Source: CBDCCV01 sp965215025
GTDB taxonomy: Bacteria; Bacteroidota; Rhodothermia; Rhodothermales; Salinibacteraceae
Length of the DNA stretch: 64,000 bases
Reading direction: 5' to 3'
Assembly (NCBI GenBank): GCA_965215025.1
Contig: CBDCCV010000002.1
Location: forward strand, 1,736,001 to 1,800,000
In this document: piece by piece, positions 9,865 to 18,385 of the stretch
How positions within the stretch are numbered: the stretch's first letter is position 1
Layout of the letters: every line of letters begins with the position of its first letter
Translations under genes and position numbers: made by a program
The notes under the pieces: model-generated
Database searches by the model: none
Told to the model about the DNA's origin: nothing
The model's input: only the letters and a program-made list of their open reading frames with translations

Positions 9865-11544
9865 CTAAACCACCGGCTCCCCCTCCAGCGCGGCCTGCAC
9901 CTCGCCGAAGAACGCCTCGAAGCTGCGATCCGCGTGCCAGCGCACGTGGCGGAGGTCGTGGCGGCGGCGGTACATCCAGTGCGCCAGGAGGCGGATCTCG
10001 TCCACGTCGCGGCGGGTGTACTCCTCAGGCCGCACGCGCTCCGGGCTGAAGTGGTGCTCCAGGCGCGCGCGCAGCCTTTCTTCGTCGGCATCGGGGAGCG
10101 GGCGCCCGAGCGTGATCGTCTCGACGTGGCGGCCAAAGCGGATGCAGAAGACCTGCCCAGAAGAGCCGTCGGCGGGCAGGACGAGGGCGGCGTGGTGCTG
10201 CATCACCGGCGCGGCGATGAACTGGCGCTTGTCCAGGAGGCGCTTCAGCTTGTCGTGCCAGTCGCGGTACTGCGCGGCGCCTTCGTAGTCGAGCCGGGCG
10301 GCGGCGCGCTGCATCGCTTCTTCCAGCTTCTCCAAAAGCGAGCGGTCCTGGCCGGTGAGGAAGGCGCGCACGCGCTCGACCACGCCGGCGTAGCCTGCCG
10401 CATCGCCGTTTTCGCACGGGGCCGTGCAGCGGTCGAGGTCGGCGTAGAGGCAGCGCTGGCCGCGGCGGAGCTGGGCGTCGTCGCACTCGCGCAGGCGGAA
10501 AAAGCGGCTCAGCAGCTCCATCACCAGCTCGGCCTGGCCGCGCCCGCCGAGCGGGCCGAAGTACTCGGCGCCGTCGGCTTCGAGGCGGCGCACGGTCGTC
10601 ACGCGCGGGAAGTCTGCCCTTACGTCGAGGCGGACGAACGGGCGCGAGCGGTAGCGGCGCCCGGCGCGGTTGAAGCGCGGCTTCATCTCCTTGATGAGGC
10701 GCGACTCGAGGAGCAGCGCGTCGAGTTCGGAGGGGGTTTCCTGCCAGGCCACGTCGCGCACGGCGGCCACGAGCTTGCGCCGCCGCGCGTCGTGCGCCTC
10801 CACGCCGCTGAAGTAGCTCTTGACGCGGCGGCCAAGGCTTTTCGCCTTACCGATGTAGATCACGGCCCCGCTCTTCCCTTTCATGAAGTAGACGCCGGGC
10901 TTGTCCGGCACCTCGGGCAGCACCTCCTCACGGATGCGCCGGAGGTGCCGCGGCGCCTTGCGGATCTGCCGGTAGCGCCGGTGCTGGAAACGGAGGACTT
11001 CCTCTACCGTCTCGACCTCATGCTCAAAGGCGAGCTGCGAGAGGAGCCTTTCCAGGATGATGGCCGTCGCCTCGGCGTCGCCGAGAGCGCGGTGACGCCC
11101 CTCGATGCGGATGCCGTAGAAATTAGCCAGGCTCGTGAGGCCCTTCGACTTGAGGCCGGGCAAGAGGCGCCGCGCCAGACGCAGCGTGCAGAGCGTCTCG
11201 TTCTCGATGGGCGGGCGGCCGAGGCGCTTCAGCTCCGCGTTGATGAAGCCGAGGTCGAAGGGCGCGTTCTGCGCCACGAAGACGCCGTCGCCCAGGAACT
11301 GGAGGTAGCGCGGCAGGACCTCGGCGGCGGGGGGCTGGTCGAACACCATCGCCGTGGTGATGCCGTTGATCTGCGTGATGCGCCTCGGCACGGCGCGCTC
11401 CGGGTTGATGAGCTGCTGGAAGCGCCCGACGACCTCGCCGCCGCGCCACTTCACCGCCGCGACCTCGACAAGGCGGTCCGTGGCGGCCTTCGCGCCGGTC
11501 GTCTCCGTGTCGGTAACGACGAAGGTGGCGTCGCGGACGTGCAT
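9865..11544 (-). CDS. DnaQ-like 3'-5' exonuclease fused to GIY-YIG (UvrC/Cho-like) endonuclease
   Basis: About 559 residues. The N-terminal DEDDh exonuclease has the DTETTG motif at about 12-17, a NAPFDLGF second motif and HRALGDAEAT at about 151-160. Next comes a GIY-YIG nuclease domain (GVYFMK at about 217 and YIGKAKSLGRRVKSYF from about 230) and a UvrC-like region with a paired-Cys cluster (C...CLYADLDRCTAPC) and a UVR-like helix. Such fusions occur in several phyla and resemble E. coli Cho with an added proofreading-type exonuclease. A role in DNA repair incision and trimming is likely. The ATG at 11544 places the exonuclease motif correctly; an upstream frame extends to 11598. Confidence 0.88.
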   Translation of the reverse strand: MHVRDATFVVTDTETTGAKAATDRLVEVAAVKWRGGEVVGRFQQLINPERAVPRRITQINGITTAMVFDQPPAAEVLPRYLQFLGDGVFVAQNAPFDLGFINAELKRLGRPPIENETLCTLRLARRLLPGLKSKGLTSLANFYGIRIEGRHRALGDAEATAIILERLLSQLAFEHEVETVEEVLRFQHRRYRQIRKAPRHLRRIREEVLPEVPDKPGVYFMKGKSGAVIYIGKAKSLGRRVKSYFSGVEAHDARRRKLVAAVRDVAWQETPSELDALLLESRLIKEMKPRFNRAGRRYRSRPFVRLDVRADFPRVTTVRRLEADGAEYFGPLGGRGQAELVMELLSRFFRLRECDDAQLRRGQRCLYADLDRCTAPCENGDAAGYAGVVERVRAFLTGQDRSLLEKLEEAMQRAAARLDYEGAAQYRDWHDKLKRLLDKRQFIAAPVMQHHAALVLPADGSSGQVFCIRFGRHVETITLGRPLPDADEERLRARLEHHFSPERVRPEEYTRRDVDEIRLLAHWMYRRRHDLRHVRWHADRSFEAFFGEVQAALEGEPVV

Positions 11545-11639
11545 CCTTGGCTTTGCGAGACGAAGAGACGGAGAGACGAGCGCCTTGCGGACGGGCACAG
11601 AAGAAGGCGCGAGCGGGCTAAACGTTCGTCCTTAGCCAG

Positions 11640-13118
11640 CTACTCCCCTCCCGCCGCTGCGGCCGCTCCTTCCTCGGCGCGAAGCTCGGTGGTGAGCGCG
11701 CCCAAGTCGAAGCCCATGATTTCAGCCAGGGCGCGGCCGATGTGCGTGTTGTCGCGGTTGCCCCGGAAGCGCTCGGCGCCGGGGCCGTGGGCGTAGACGT
11801 TCACGTCCACGGCCGTGTGCCCGCCCGTGGTCCAGCCGACGATGGCGTGCCGGGCGATGATCTCGGAGACGGCGCGGCGCATCTCCCCCTCGTCCACCGT
11901 GGCGATGCCGTTCTCCCGACCGATGGCGTTTTGAAGCATGGCCGCCTCGCTCTCAGTGAGCGTTTCGATGCCGGTTAAAGCGCGGAAGACGCTGTCGGCC
12001 TGGAGCGGGTGCTTTTTGACGGCCTCGACGAGCGGGCCATGCGAGGCTTTGACCTCGGCCAGCACCTCGGGCTTCCAGGCGTAGACGCCGTCGCCGTCCA
12101 CCTCGCGGCCGAGCGTGAGGCCGCCCGTCTCGTGGTCCGAGGTGGCCACGACGAGCGTCTGGCCGTTCTGGCGAGCGAAGTCGAGCGCGACCTTGGCGGC
12201 CTCGTCGTAGGCGAGGAGGTCGGCGAGGTGCGCGGCGGCGTCGTTGTCGTGGCCGGCATGGTCGATACGGCTGGCCTCGACCATCAGGAAAAAGCCGTCT
12301 TCGTCCTTGGAGAGCAGGCGAATGGCTGTCTCGGTCATCTCGGCTAAGCTCGGCTCCTCGGAAGAATCGCGGTCGAGGGCGTAGGCCATATGGCTTTTCT
12401 CGAAGAGGCCGAGGAGCGGGGTCTGCTCGGCGGCCATCAGTTCGTCGCGCGTGCGGGCGACGGTGTAGCCTTCGGCCTCGGCCTCCTGCATGAGGTCGCG
12501 CCCGTCGGTGCGGCGCCCGCGCTCGGGCGTGTGCGGGGCCTGCTCAGCGGTGGGGCCTTCGACCACGGAATCCGGGAGGAAGTGGCGCCGCCCGCCGCCC
12601 ATGAGCACCTCGATGTCCTGGCTGAGCATCTGCGCGGCGATCTCGTCCTCCATCGAGCGGTTGGGCACGTGCGCGGCAAAGGCGGCCGGCGTGGCGTGCG
12701 TGAGCCGGCTCGTGGCGACGAGGCCCGTCGCCATCCCGCGCCGCTCGGCCGCCTCGAGCACGGTGGCGACGGGGCGCTCTTCCGGGTCCACGGCGATGGC
12801 GCCGTTGTAGGTCTTCACCCCCGCGGAAAAAGCCGTGGCGCCGGCGGCGGAGTCCGTCACCCGGCTCGACGTGGAGAACGTGCGGATGGAGCCGACGAGC
12901 ACGCTGTCGAGCGCGAGGCTCTCGACGCCGCGCTCAGAGCGCAGGAAGTCGCGCGCCATCGTAAAGGAGGCCGGCCCGGCCCCGTCGGCGATGAAGAGGA
13001 TCACGTTTTTCGGCGCGTCTTCTGGGGCGGTCTCGCCTCCATCGGACTGCGCAAGGGCGGGCGCGCTTCCCATCAGAAGCAGGAGAAAAAAGGCGGCGAG
13101 CGTTTGCTTGAGAGGCAT
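11640..13118 (-). CDS. Alkaline phosphatase (PhoA superfamily)
   Basis: 492 residues with a signal peptide (about 1-23, ending Ala-Leu-Ala-Gln). The first metal Asp is in FIADGAG (Asp45). The nucleophile segment is DSAAGATAFSAG with Ser90. Later metal ligands are visible in SRIDHAGHDND and TSDHETGG, and a final His lies in TTGGHTAVDV. It hydrolyses phosphomonoesters in the periplasm or at the cell surface, releasing inorganic phosphate. The gene is monocistronic in appearance, with an inverted repeat element upstream. No Pho box was identified. Confidence 0.93.
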   Translation of the reverse strand: MPLKQTLAAFFLLLLMGSAPALAQSDGGETAPEDAPKNVILFIADGAGPASFTMARDFLRSERGVESLALDSVLVGSIRTFSTSSRVTDSAAGATAFSAGVKTYNGAIAVDPEERPVATVLEAAERRGMATGLVATSRLTHATPAAFAAHVPNRSMEDEIAAQMLSQDIEVLMGGGRRHFLPDSVVEGPTAEQAPHTPERGRRTDGRDLMQEAEAEGYTVARTRDELMAAEQTPLLGLFEKSHMAYALDRDSSEEPSLAEMTETAIRLLSKDEDGFFLMVEASRIDHAGHDNDAAAHLADLLAYDEAAKVALDFARQNGQTLVVATSDHETGGLTLGREVDGDGVYAWKPEVLAEVKASHGPLVEAVKKHPLQADSVFRALTGIETLTESEAAMLQNAIGRENGIATVDEGEMRRAVSEIIARHAIVGWTTGGHTAVDVNVYAHGPGAERFRGNRDNTHIGRALAEIMGFDLGALTTELRAEEGAAAAAGGE

Positions 13119-13193
13119 GGCGTGGAAGAGGTTATCGGGAAAAAAGCTATAAAGCCCAATTTGCGAGGCAAAGCGAAAACGCAGCTTCTCATC

Positions 13194-13284
13194 GTCATCC
13201 TGAACACAGTGAAGGATCTCCTACTTTTCAGAATCCTTTCAGAATACCCTAGCGGGAGAGATCCTTCGCGTTGCTCAGGATGAC
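13194..13284. repeat. Inverted-repeat element, GTCATCCTGA family
   Basis: The arms at 13194-13219 and 13259-13284 are inverted copies matching at 22 of 26 positions. Each arm begins GTCATCCTGA at its outer end and ends GAAGGATCT. The element lies between the alkaline phosphatase and S9 peptidase genes. Related copies occur at 43.7, 43.9, 44.7 and 55.1 kb; some share extra flanking sequence (AGCGAAAACGC ... CATC) with this one. It is a REP/MITE-like dispersed repeat and would form a long RNA hairpin if transcribed. Confidence 0.75.
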
Positions 13285-13311
13285 GGTTGGACAGGTCGCA
13301 ACTTGAGTCGC

Positions 13312-15393
13312 CTACCGAGGCGTCGAGGTCGTGGCTGCCTCGGCGGCTTCCTCGCTCTGCGCGCGGCCGAGGTGCTCGTCAAACCAGCTCAGGATGCGCG
13401 GCGAGACGTCCATGACGAACTTCGGCTCGCGCGGGCCGTGGGGCGTGCGCGGGTAGAGGATCAGCTCGGTGGGAACGCCCAGGCGCTTCAGGGCCGTGTA
13501 GAACTCGGCGCCCTGCGCCGTGGGCACGCGCTCGTCCTCGGCGCCGTGGATGACTTGGGTGGGCGTGGTGACGTTCTCGACGTGGTAGATGGCCGAGTGC
13601 TTCTCGTAGGTCTCGTAGTCCTCCCAGAACTCGTCGCCGCCCATGTGCGCGACGAGGTACTCGGGGATGTCCGTCGTGGAAACCATGCTGATGAGGTTGG
13701 GCAGGCCCGCGCCCATGGAGGCGGCCTTGAAGCGGTCCGTCTTCGTCACGGCAAACGAGGTCATGTAGCCGCCGTAGCTCCAGCCCATCAAGGCGAGGCT
13801 GTCCGGGTGCGCCACACCCCGCTCGACGGCCTGGTCCACGCCGGCCATGAGGTCCTCGTAATCGCCGAAGCCCCAGTCCTCGACGTTGGCAAAGCGGAAG
13901 TCGCGCCCGTAGCCCGTCGAGCCGCGCGGGTTGGGCCGCAAGATGGCGTAGCCGTTCTGCGCAAAATACTGGAGCATGTAGATGCTCGGCGCGCCGGTGA
14001 AGCCGCGCGAGTACACGCCCGCCGGCCCGCCGTGCACGTTCAAGATGAGCGGCACGGCCCCCTGCCCTCTCTCGTAGCCGACGGGGTACGTGAGCAGCCC
14101 CTCAATCTCCGTCCCGTCCGGCGAGGTCCAACTCACGAGTTCGGTACGACCCATCTGCGGCATGGGCACGCCTTCGTGCAGGTCGGTGAGCTGCTCGCGG
14201 TCGAAGTTTTCGACAGGCGAAGCGTAGACGTTTTCAGGCACGTCGAGGTCTTCGTAGGCGAACGCCATCCGCTCCGTAGCTTTGTCGAAGGAGACGCTGC
14301 CGTAGAGGCCGTCGCCGGTCGTGATTTGGCGCGGCGCGCTCCCGTCCACCGGCAGGGCCAGAACGTGACGCGAGGTGCGGATGGACTCGGTGACGAACAC
14401 TTCCTCGCCGTCAGCGCTCCAGGCCAGGAGCGAGGCGTTACGGTCGGGCGTGTCGGCCAGCTTCTTGGGCGATCCACCCGAGGCCGGGACCGTGTACACG
14501 TCCTGCAAGCCCACGGCCTGCGGCTCGGCGCCGTGCGAGACGAAGGCCACCGTCTGCCCATCCGGCGAGAAACGCGGGTCGTAGTCCGCGCCAGCCCAGG
14601 TAACGAGCGGCTCGACCGCGCCGCTGTCGGCCGGGACGGTGGAAAGGTCGCTCGTGACGAAGCCCGTGTTGATGCGCGGGTCAGGCTGGTGCGCAAAGAC
14701 GATGGTCTGCCCATCCGGAGAAAAGTCGAAATTCGTCACGTGAAAGTCGCCGCCGGTGAGGCGCTGCGCCGTGCGGGTGGTGTCCTCTTCCGCGCTTTCC
14801 TCGGAGAAGGGGACGGCGTAGAGGTGGTCGTAGCGGAAGTTTTCATCTACGAGGATCACGTCGCGCTTCTCCTTCTCGCGCGCCTTTTCTTCGTCGGATT
14901 TGGGGTCCTGCATGGCGTAGGCGATCCGGCTTCCATCGGGCGCCCACCGGAACGCGCTCACGCCCGTCTCGGCGCGGGTGACCTGCCACGCCTCGCCGCC
15001 GCCCACGTGCATAGCCCAGACCTGGCTCTCATCTGAACGCGACGAGAGGAAGGCGAGGTATTTCCCATCCGGCGAGAAGGCGGGGCTGTAGGCCGAGTGC
15101 TCGCCGCGCGTGTACTGCACCGGCGCGCCCGCGCCATCGGCTGGGACGAGGTAGACGTGGCTGCGGTACTCGGACTTCTCCTCTTCCATGATGGGTTCGC
15201 GCACGACGTAGGCCACCTGCCGGCCGTCGGGCGAGAGCGCCGTCTCGCCCACGGCGCGGTACTTCATGCTGAGCGCGGGCGTCCAGCCGGCCGTGTCAGC
15301 CACCGCCGGCTGCGCCTGCGCCGAAATTGGGAGAGCAGCCAGCAGAAGAAGCGCGGCCAGAAGCAGAGGGGGCGTGCGTAGGCGTTGGGGCAT
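13312..15393 (-). CDS. S9 family peptidase (acylaminoacyl-peptidase/prolyl oligopeptidase type)
   Basis: 693 residues. A signal peptide (about 1-27) precedes a WD40/TolB-like beta-propeller (about 35-400, repeated SPDG motifs), followed by the S9 catalytic domain. The nucleophile is in GWSYGGYM at about residue 539, with the acid in HGAEDERVP and the His in TPHGP near the C-terminus. The enzyme is expected to remove or cleave short peptides in the periplasm. The gene stands alone on the minus strand, with about 150 bases to the next gene. The last 25 residues are Ala/Glu/Thr-rich and probably unstructured. Confidence 0.92.
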   Translation of the reverse strand: MPQRLRTPPLLLAALLLLAALPISAQAQPAVADTAGWTPALSMKYRAVGETALSPDGRQVAYVVREPIMEEEKSEYRSHVYLVPADGAGAPVQYTRGEHSAYSPAFSPDGKYLAFLSSRSDESQVWAMHVGGGEAWQVTRAETGVSAFRWAPDGSRIAYAMQDPKSDEEKAREKEKRDVILVDENFRYDHLYAVPFSEESAEEDTTRTAQRLTGGDFHVTNFDFSPDGQTIVFAHQPDPRINTGFVTSDLSTVPADSGAVEPLVTWAGADYDPRFSPDGQTVAFVSHGAEPQAVGLQDVYTVPASGGSPKKLADTPDRNASLLAWSADGEEVFVTESIRTSRHVLALPVDGSAPRQITTGDGLYGSVSFDKATERMAFAYEDLDVPENVYASPVENFDREQLTDLHEGVPMPQMGRTELVSWTSPDGTEIEGLLTYPVGYERGQGAVPLILNVHGGPAGVYSRGFTGAPSIYMLQYFAQNGYAILRPNPRGSTGYGRDFRFANVEDWGFGDYEDLMAGVDQAVERGVAHPDSLALMGWSYGGYMTSFAVTKTDRFKAASMGAGLPNLISMVSTTDIPEYLVAHMGGDEFWEDYETYEKHSAIYHVENVTTPTQVIHGAEDERVPTAQGAEFYTALKRLGVPTELILYPRTPHGPREPKFVMDVSPRILSWFDEHLGRAQSEEAAEAATTSTPR

Positions 15394-15540
15394 CGTCGGG
15401 AGGGGCGAGTGGGCGGGGGATGACGAGTAGCCAACGAGCCGGCGCGTCCTGCGTTTCTGCCCATCCGCTTGGACGAACGACGATGGACGACTGACGACGA
15501 CTGCAAGCGGATGTCGTCGTCAGTCGTCCGCGGTTCGTCG

Positions 15541-16695
15541 TCACCTAATGAGCGCACGGAGCCAATCGGCGGCGAGGCGCAGCGGGCGGACGAGGTAGTA
15601 GAGCGCGCCGAGGCGCCGGGGAAGCGGCAAGAAGGCGCGGTCGCGGGCGGTGGGCGTGACCGCCAGGCGGACGAGATGGGCGGCGTAAGGCAGCCGGTCG
15701 CGCCAGCGCTCGCGCGTGGCGAGGAGGAAAAAGGCGCGGTGGTGCGCCTCGTCCTCGCGCGCGGATTCTTTGAAGAGGTGGCGGCGGACGTGCGCGCTCA
15801 GCTTCGGCACGGCCCGGTCACGGCGGACGGCCTCGGCCAACGCGGGGGGCAGCGAGGCACCGAGCAGTTCTTCGGCCAGCGCGCAGCCGAGGAGGAGCGG
15901 GCGGCGGCTTTGCAAAAGGACGGCGTGGCGCAGGAGGCGGCGGGCGTCGGCGTCGGTGCAGGGGCGCAGGAGGGCGGCCACGTCGCAGATCCACTTGAGG
16001 CGGTCCCAGCCGTGCTTGGCGCCGTGCGCGCAGAGGAAGAGCATCCGATCCTCGAAGGAGAGCGTCTGCATGGAGACGCCTTCGATCTCGGTCGTCACGG
16101 CGCGGCGCCAGGCCTGCTCGGGGTCGAGGCGGAAGGCGAGCGTGCGCGGCAAAAAGGCCCAGTGCACCTCCACGCAGAGGCTGCCTTTGGCAAACTCATA
16201 GCCCAACTGCGTGCGGAGGTGCTTGGCCTCCTCGTCTGCGCGGGCGATGTGCGTGGTGTAGCCGCGCGCGAGCAGCAGCCGGCGCGCGCGCGGCACTTCG
16301 GCGTGGGGGACGAGGACGTCGAGGTCGCCGGCGGCGCGCAGGGCCACGTCGCCGTACGCCTCGGCGGCCAGGGCGGGGCCTTTGAGCGGGATGAGCGGGA
16401 CGCCCTCGGCGGCGAAGGCCTCGGCCAGCGCTATTAGCTCGCGCAGGTGCAGGCGCGAGCGCACGGCACCCGCGTGGAAGGCGGCGCGCAACGTGTTCAT
16501 CAGCCCCTCGGGGACCGCTTCCGGGGCGGCATAGAGGCCTTTGTAGAGAAGCGCCGTCACGCCGTGGTGGCGGGCAGCCTCGACCAGCGCGCCCGCGTCC
16601 ACGCCTTTTTCGATGAGGCGGCGGACGCCCGCCGGAGGCTTCTCCTCGATGGCGGCGCGCGCGCTTTTCAGCAGCAGCTCGTGTTCAGGCCGCAT
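15541..16695 (-). CDS. Nucleotidyltransferase family protein (NTP_transf_5-like)
   Basis: 384 residues. The N-terminal half has the nucleotidyltransferase pattern with LRAAGDLDVLV supplying the DxD metal site, preceded by LIPLKGPALAAEAYGD. The C-terminal half is helical and Arg/Leu-rich. This family (uncharacterised nucleotidyltransferases) is found with HprK-related kinases and PqqD-like proteins in lasso-peptide and HPr-rel-A type gene clusters, where it is proposed to add a nucleotidyl group to a phosphorylated peptide. It is the last gene of the leftward four-gene cluster, 55 bases after the kinase gene. Family call is good; the reaction here is inference. Confidence 0.85.
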   Translation of the reverse strand: MRPEHELLLKSARAAIEEKPPAGVRRLIEKGVDAGALVEAARHHGVTALLYKGLYAAPEAVPEGLMNTLRAAFHAGAVRSRLHLRELIALAEAFAAEGVPLIPLKGPALAAEAYGDVALRAAGDLDVLVPHAEVPRARRLLLARGYTTHIARADEEAKHLRTQLGYEFAKGSLCVEVHWAFLPRTLAFRLDPEQAWRRAVTTEIEGVSMQTLSFEDRMLFLCAHGAKHGWDRLKWICDVAALLRPCTDADARRLLRHAVLLQSRRPLLLGCALAEELLGASLPPALAEAVRRDRAVPKLSAHVRRHLFKESAREDEAHHRAFFLLATRERWRDRLPYAAHLVRLAVTPTARDRAFLPLPRRLGALYYLVRPLRLAADWLRALIR

Positions 16696-16750
16696 GACGA
16701 AAGCGCGGCGGATGAGAAGTCTTCGGCGGGCCGATCACGCGGGTGGAAGC

Positions 16751-17593
16751 TTACGCAGCGGAAGCGCGGGCGGGCGGCGGCGCGGCGGCCTCGGCGACGA
16801 GGTCGAGCGCGGGCGGCACGTCGCTAAAGGCGAGGCCGAAGGCCGGGACGCGCTGCACCAGGCGGGTGACGTACTGCACGGCGGCCCCGCGATGCACCTC
16901 GACGTTGAGGCAGCGCTGAAGCAGCTTGACGGAGGCCAGGGCGGGCGGGCAGCGCTCCAGGCGCGCCGCCGCTCCAAAGCGGTACTCCGGGAAAACGACG
17001 GCGGCCACCGGCACGGGCGTGCGACAGAACGCCTCGGGCGGGAAGCGCACCACCTCGCGCCGGAGATCGATCACCTGCTCGGGCGTCAGCTCCACCCCCA
17101 CCTGCGCGCGGGCGTTGGGCGTGAGCGGGAACGGCAACACGACGCTGGCATCGGGGTCGGCGGGCACGACGTCATCTGAGAGGTAGCGCCAGCCGTTTTC
17201 GCACAGGCGCGTGGTGAGCGTGCTCTTCCCCTGCCCCGAGGCGGCGGCAAGCAGCACGGCGCGTCCTTCGCGCACGGCGGCGCCCGCGTGGAGCCACACG
17301 AGGTCCGGGCGGGCGTGCATCAGGCTGCGCACCACGCGGTGGCGCAGCTCGCGAAAGGCCTCGCGGTACGACACCCCTTCCAGCAGCGCCTCGCCGCCTG
17401 AGAGCAGGGTGTAGCGTATCCCGGCGCGGCGCATTTCCAGCGTGCAGGCGGGCGCCGCTTGAGCGTCAGGCGCCACGAGCATCTCTCGGAAGCCGTCCTC
17501 GACCTGCGAGAGCACGCGCGCGACGGACGAGTGCACAGTCACCTGCTCCCCCTCGAAGCCCACGTGCAACGTCTGCGACGGCGCGGAGAGCAT
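16751..17593 (-). CDS. HprK-related kinase (HPr-rel-A type)
   Basis: 280 residues, similar in size to HprK-related kinase A. A beta-rich N-terminal half is followed by a kinase core with P-loop ASGQGKST at about 118-125. The segment LHAGAAV just before it and YLSDDVVPAD just after it are typical of the HprK C-terminal domain. Canonical HPr kinase phosphorylates a Ser of HPr; relatives in lasso-peptide clusters phosphorylate the C-terminal Ser of precursor peptides. No HPr or PTS gene is nearby. The PqqD-like gene lies seven bases upstream and the nucleotidyltransferase gene follows, so a peptide substrate is more plausible than HPr. Confidence 0.85.
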   Translation of the reverse strand: MLSAPSQTLHVGFEGEQVTVHSSVARVLSQVEDGFREMLVAPDAQAAPACTLEMRRAGIRYTLLSGGEALLEGVSYREAFRELRHRVVRSLMHARPDLVWLHAGAAVREGRAVLLAAASGQGKSTLTTRLCENGWRYLSDDVVPADPDASVVLPFPLTPNARAQVGVELTPEQVIDLRREVVRFPPEAFCRTPVPVAAVVFPEYRFGAAARLERCPPALASVKLLQRCLNVEVHRGAAVQYVTRLVQRVPAFGLAFSDVPPALDLVAEAAAPPPARASAA

Positions 17594-17600
17594 AAGGTAA

Positions 17601-17966
17601 TTAGGCGTCGGGTGAGTCAGGCGAAGAGGCGTTGAGCGCCAGGAGATCGAGGCCGGCGAGGCGACGCACGGTCGCCTCTACGTCGGCGGCGAGGCGGGGG
17701 GGCGGGTCGTCAAGGGCGGCGCTCAGCTCCTCGACGATGGCGGTGACGGTGCGCTCGCCGTCGCACAGCTCCCACACGGCGCGCGCGGAGAGGTTGAGCG
17801 AGAAGGCCATGTCGCGCTCCGGGTCGTAGAGCACCATCTCTTCGAGCACGCCGTGGGCTTCTACGCCGGGGCGCGCTTGGGGCCGTGCGGCGCTGAGGTC
17901 GTCAGGCGTACGGCGCGCGGCTGCATGGGAGGCCGCGCCCTCAGGGGAGTCGGGACGGTCAGGCAT
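17601..17966 (-). CDS. PqqD-like peptide chaperone (RiPP recognition element), HPr-rel-A type
   Basis: 121 residues. A variable Pro/Ala-rich leader (about 1-40) is followed by the PqqD fold: VLYDPERDMAFSLNLSARAVWELCDGERTV, then helices with ALDD and a C-terminal LAGLDLLAL. PqqD domains bind the leader of a precursor peptide and present it to a modifying enzyme. The gene is 7 bases upstream of the HprK-related kinase and 74 bases downstream of the small twin-arginine protein. Together these four genes match the layout of the HPr-rel-A system; the biochemical output is not known. Confidence 0.82.
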   Translation of the reverse strand: MPDRPDSPEGAASHAAARRTPDDLSAARPQARPGVEAHGVLEEMVLYDPERDMAFSLNLSARAVWELCDGERTVTAIVEELSAALDDPPPRLAADVEATVRRLAGLDLLALNASSPDSPDA

Positions 17967-18040
17967 AAGAAAAGATCACGCCCGGAGGTCACCGCTGCGT
18001 GCAAGCGGCGCTGCGGCACACGGAGAAAAGCGGACGGCTC

Positions 18041-18385
18041 CTACTGCTGCTTCCCGCGCAGGCCGCGCACGAAGCCGCGCAGCTCGTCGTTCTGCTGCAG
18101 GGACTGGCTGGCGCTTTGACCCGCGTTGGGGTGGTCCGGCATCTGGCCGAAGTACTGCATCCCCGACTTCCGCTGCGGCGCATCGCCGGTTGGATCTTCG
18201 GGGTCGGGGGCGGTGCTGACGTTGGCCGTCCAACCCGAGAGGCCCACGGCAAGCACCACAGGGGCTACCCATCCGGTCTTGAGCAGCGCCCGGCGCGTTA
18301 TCGTGCGCTCTTCGCCTTCGGGGACAGCAGCAGATCCTGAAGCCGGATCGAGCCTGTTTGAAGCGTCGTTCGTGTAATCGTTCAT
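18041..18385 (-). CDS. Small twin-arginine protein heading the PqqD/HprK-related cluster; candidate substrate
   Basis: 114 residues from ATG 18385, which has an AGAAGG ribosome-binding site about five bases upstream; an in-frame extension to 18466 lacks one. Residues 1-27 are polar. A twin-Arg motif at 31-32 (TRRALLK) precedes a hydrophobic helix at about 36-50 (Gly-Trp-Val-Ala-Pro-Val-Val-Leu). The rest is a polar tail with an Asp/Pro segment, a Ser/Gln-rich stretch (SASQSLQQ) and a basic Gly/Arg-rich end. It is the first gene of the cluster, so it is the natural candidate for the peptide that the PqqD-like protein, kinase and nucleotidyltransferase act on. That role is inferred from position only. 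Confidence 0.65.
   Translation of the reverse strand: MNDYTNDASNRLDPASGSAAVPEGEERTITRRALLKTGWVAPVVLAVGLSGWTANVSTAPDPEDPTGDAPQRKSGMQYFGQMPDHPNAGQSASQSLQQNDELRGFVRGLRGKQQ

Noticed and set aside
9934..11796. A 620-codon plus-strand open frame opposite the fusion nuclease
   Set aside because: The minus-strand frame carries exonuclease, GIY-YIG and UvrC-like motifs; the plus-strand product is low-complexity Ala/Val/Arg.
15541..18385. Reading the PqqD/HprK cluster as a lasso-peptide locus
   Set aside because: No asparagine-synthetase-like cyclase, transglutaminase-like protease or ABC exporter is present, and the small protein has a Tat-like helix rather than a short lasso precursor.
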